A stretch of 64,000 nucleotides of DNA from DASWTL01 sp035575925 (lineage in GTDB: Bacteria; Bacteroidota; Bacteroidia; Sphingobacteriales; Sphingobacteriaceae). Shown here piece after piece: positions 63,501-64,000 of this stretch (its first letter is position 1; each line of letters opens with the position of its first letter). A model generated the notes under the pieces. The model worked only from the letters and a program-made list of their open reading frames with translations, did no database searches and was not told where the DNA came from. A program made the translations under genes and the position numbers. Location: assembly GCA_035575925.1 (NCBI GenBank), contig DATLXK010000040.1, positions 1 to 64,000 on the forward strand, written 5' to 3'.

Positions 63501-63661
63501 TTACTAACATGTCCGGACAGGTTGTAAAAACTACACGTCAGCAGGGAATGGGTAGTTCAAGTGAATTATTTATTCCCATAAATGACCTGTCCCCAGGCTT
63601 GTATATGATTAAAGTAATACAAGGCGGAGAAGTGGCCCAAACCAAGCTATTTGTGCAGTAG
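60596..63661 (+). CDS. T9SS-secreted beta-helix protein with C-terminal sorting domain
   Basis: A 1021-residue secreted protein. A signal region (FLVGIFLICASANRSYA, cleavage near residue 52) follows an unusually long N-terminal stretch; a later start is possible. Residues about 55-150 are fibronectin-like. A right-handed parallel beta-helix (about 195-480: YIIIRNFIIQGARLNGILV, NIIIENCDISAWG, GNYVSYCHDDGISIEGGVQNVRVW) resembles pectate lyase/alginate lyase-type proteins. Two MBG-like Ig repeats (about 620-780) precede a CBM-like domain (about 785-910). The end (SVSPNPASREVRLFI...LSPGLYMIKVIQGGEVAQTKLFVQ) is a type A T9SS sorting signal. Probably a surface polysaccharide-binding or degrading protein. 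Confidence 0.88.
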   Translation: MLKTLHVRLGVFCGFFTINNSPARSILPPRLNQFIFLVGIFLICASANRSYAQRAVPTFNCLSLYWTPSNVTDTTKKVLVKYKIAGTQQWYNGLSLISNSRSGAYANGDLFTIEQYRGSLVNLTPNTQYEVKLTLDGTSQSVTLTGVQVKTLNENFVGAPASDWTVPTVNYSTPLNIPPTASGTSTSYKVYDGNNKIMNLAKNHDNGITIDADYIIIRNFIIQGARLNGILVKGLHKNIIIENCDISAWGIKDNDESATSLFGEIDLAGIKVDNGWVGPGSGQIIIQRNKIHHPSWDTNNWNEDRLINTDNHPEGPVPIFFQNSKGNNIIRYNEIWSDQDHFFNDGIGGKRGATNSGNTGADTDIYGNYVSYCHDDGISIEGGVQNVRVWENFVENTYQGIANAPVSIGPLYMWRNVFGGGTTVAGGGKAASNGVKMGESGGIEMMVGYQYIFNNTYTQLNDTGWGNLGSARLIRRTTTRNNILHTRSGINQTIGVSKDGVDRGNGLTSSKNDFDYDLISNPEIHADGTRSFPEKEGVASFESNGIKGTVPGYVSGTWYLSTKTANFKLLSTSAGHDGGEIINNFSDKYNLTAPDIGAHEKSYRDVIYGVNSNFAPDQLAANPITFTSATTKTYEDAPFALAATATSGGTVTYSLVSGPGSLSGSTLTITGTGTIVVRASVDANGTYASNEQDQSITVAKASQTITFNTLANKVYYTGVPTFTVSATASSGLAPTYSIVSGPASISGNTITLTGAGTVTVRAIQGGNENYNAATNVDQSFMVTTALQAENATLNLATVESSATGYTGTGYVNFSPTSGSSVTFTVSLTSSATLYFAFRYANGSTAARTANLLIDNTAVTGGVTFNVTGSPASFSAWTMTNTFSKSLASGTHTIKIVTTGSDAGNVDYMTYSTSPSFAPVAVVTGKDQLKLVNLDENFKSFTASVSPNPASREVRLFITHPQEGDLNITFTNMSGQVVKTTRQQGMGSSSELFIPINDLSPGLYMIKVIQGGEVAQTKLFVQ

Positions 63662-63671
63662 TAAAGCTAAT

Positions 63672-63706
63672 AAAGGAACTGTTTTGATAAGCAGTTCCTT
63701 TATTTT
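63672..63706 (+). terminator. Rho-independent terminator
   Basis: AAAGGAACTG (63672-63681) pairs with CAGTTCCTTT (63692-63701), then ATTTTT. It ends the beta-helix gene. Confidence 0.88.
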
Positions 63707-63791
63707 TGGATATTGAGTTCCCTAACCCGGTTATAGTTTGGCGTAGGAGACGCCGGAGGTAGGAAAAGGAATTTGATTGAGGAATGCGGGT

Positions 63792-64000
63792 TTACTTACC
63801 CATTTCTAACGACTTTTCAATCAACTCCTCATAAAAATTACCAATGTTCATTCCGGCAGCAGCAACCTGCTGTGGAATAAAACTTTGTTTGGTTTGACCC
63901 GGTATCGTATTTATTTCAACAAAATAAAAATTGCTGGTATCATATTCCAGGAAATAATCTACACGAACCATTCCTTTGCAGTTTAATTTTTTATAAACTT
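63792..64000 (-). CDS. ddl: D-alanine--D-alanine ligase, C-terminal part (cut by window end)
   Basis: Only the last 69 or so codons are in the window. They read CKGMVRVDYFLEYD..NFYFVEINTIPGQTKQSFIPQQ..AAAGM and stop after LEMGK. VRVDYF and EINTIPGQT are the metal- and ATP-binding end of the ATP-grasp domain of Ddl enzymes, which make the D-Ala-D-Ala end of the peptidoglycan stem. The start lies beyond base 64000. Confidence 0.9.
   Translation of the reverse strand, partial: VYKKLNCKGMVRVDYFLEYDTSNFYFVEINTIPGQTKQSFIPQQVAAAGMNIGNFYEELIEKSLEMGK

Overview
The window reads as chromosomal DNA of a Bacteroidota bacterium, most likely of the Sphingobacteriaceae or a near relative (inference). Signs are a type IX secretion sorting domain on a large secreted protein, a TTG-N19-TAnnTTTG promoter, Bacteroidota-typical families (WbqC-like, DUF187/GHL10 lipoprotein, DUF5362, PIN-PhoH, CorA plus MgtE) and many short dispersed palindromic repeats between genes. 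No rRNA, tRNA or CRISPR array was seen.

Two accessory regions stand out. Bases 1-8770 hold an AT-rich defence module: a small XRE controller with a palindromic operator on its own promoter, an Eco57I-like fused restriction-modification protein, a second adenine methyltransferase, a nuclease-dead long Argonaute and a SIR2 NADase-type protein. All lie on one strand with overlaps or gaps of at most 9 bp, so they probably form one operon. The module sits between two attC-like imperfect palindromes of related sequence and, inside those, a 45-bp inverted repeat.

Bases 29105-34589 hold the second: a 1279-aa type IIG restriction-modification enzyme whose C-terminal target-recognition region is followed, tail to tail and inverted, by a second in-frame recognition cassette, and then by a serine recombinase. 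Short inverted repeats (32032-32050 and 33869-33887) lie at exactly the same reading phase in both cassettes. This is the layout of a DNA-inversion switch that changes the enzyme's recognition sequence.

Other regions are mostly housekeeping. 8.8-18.2 kb: Nudix hydrolase, Xaa-Pro aminopeptidase, App1-like phosphatase, glycosyltransferase and lipid A acyltransferase, WbqC-like protein, two magnesium transporters. 18.2-29 kb: a DsbA-like gene with a frameshift, a FUSC membrane protein whose end is encoded by a repeat, a shortened radical-SAM protein, an SDR with a frameshifted tail, HPF, GHL10 lipoprotein, GNAT, Ser/Thr kinase. 34.7-39.4 kb is decayed and repeat-rich: acetyltransferase, VOC protein, a fused and start-less MntA-HepT relic, histidine kinase fragments, nitrilase-family enzyme, aquaporin. 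39.4-64 kb: AlbA_2 protein, fasciclin lipoprotein, MFS transporter with hemF, gyrA with two TPR proteins, Ku, PEP carboxylase, PIN-PhoH, CDGSH protein, EF-P, a 1021-aa T9SS-secreted beta-helix protein and the 3' end of ddl on the reverse strand.
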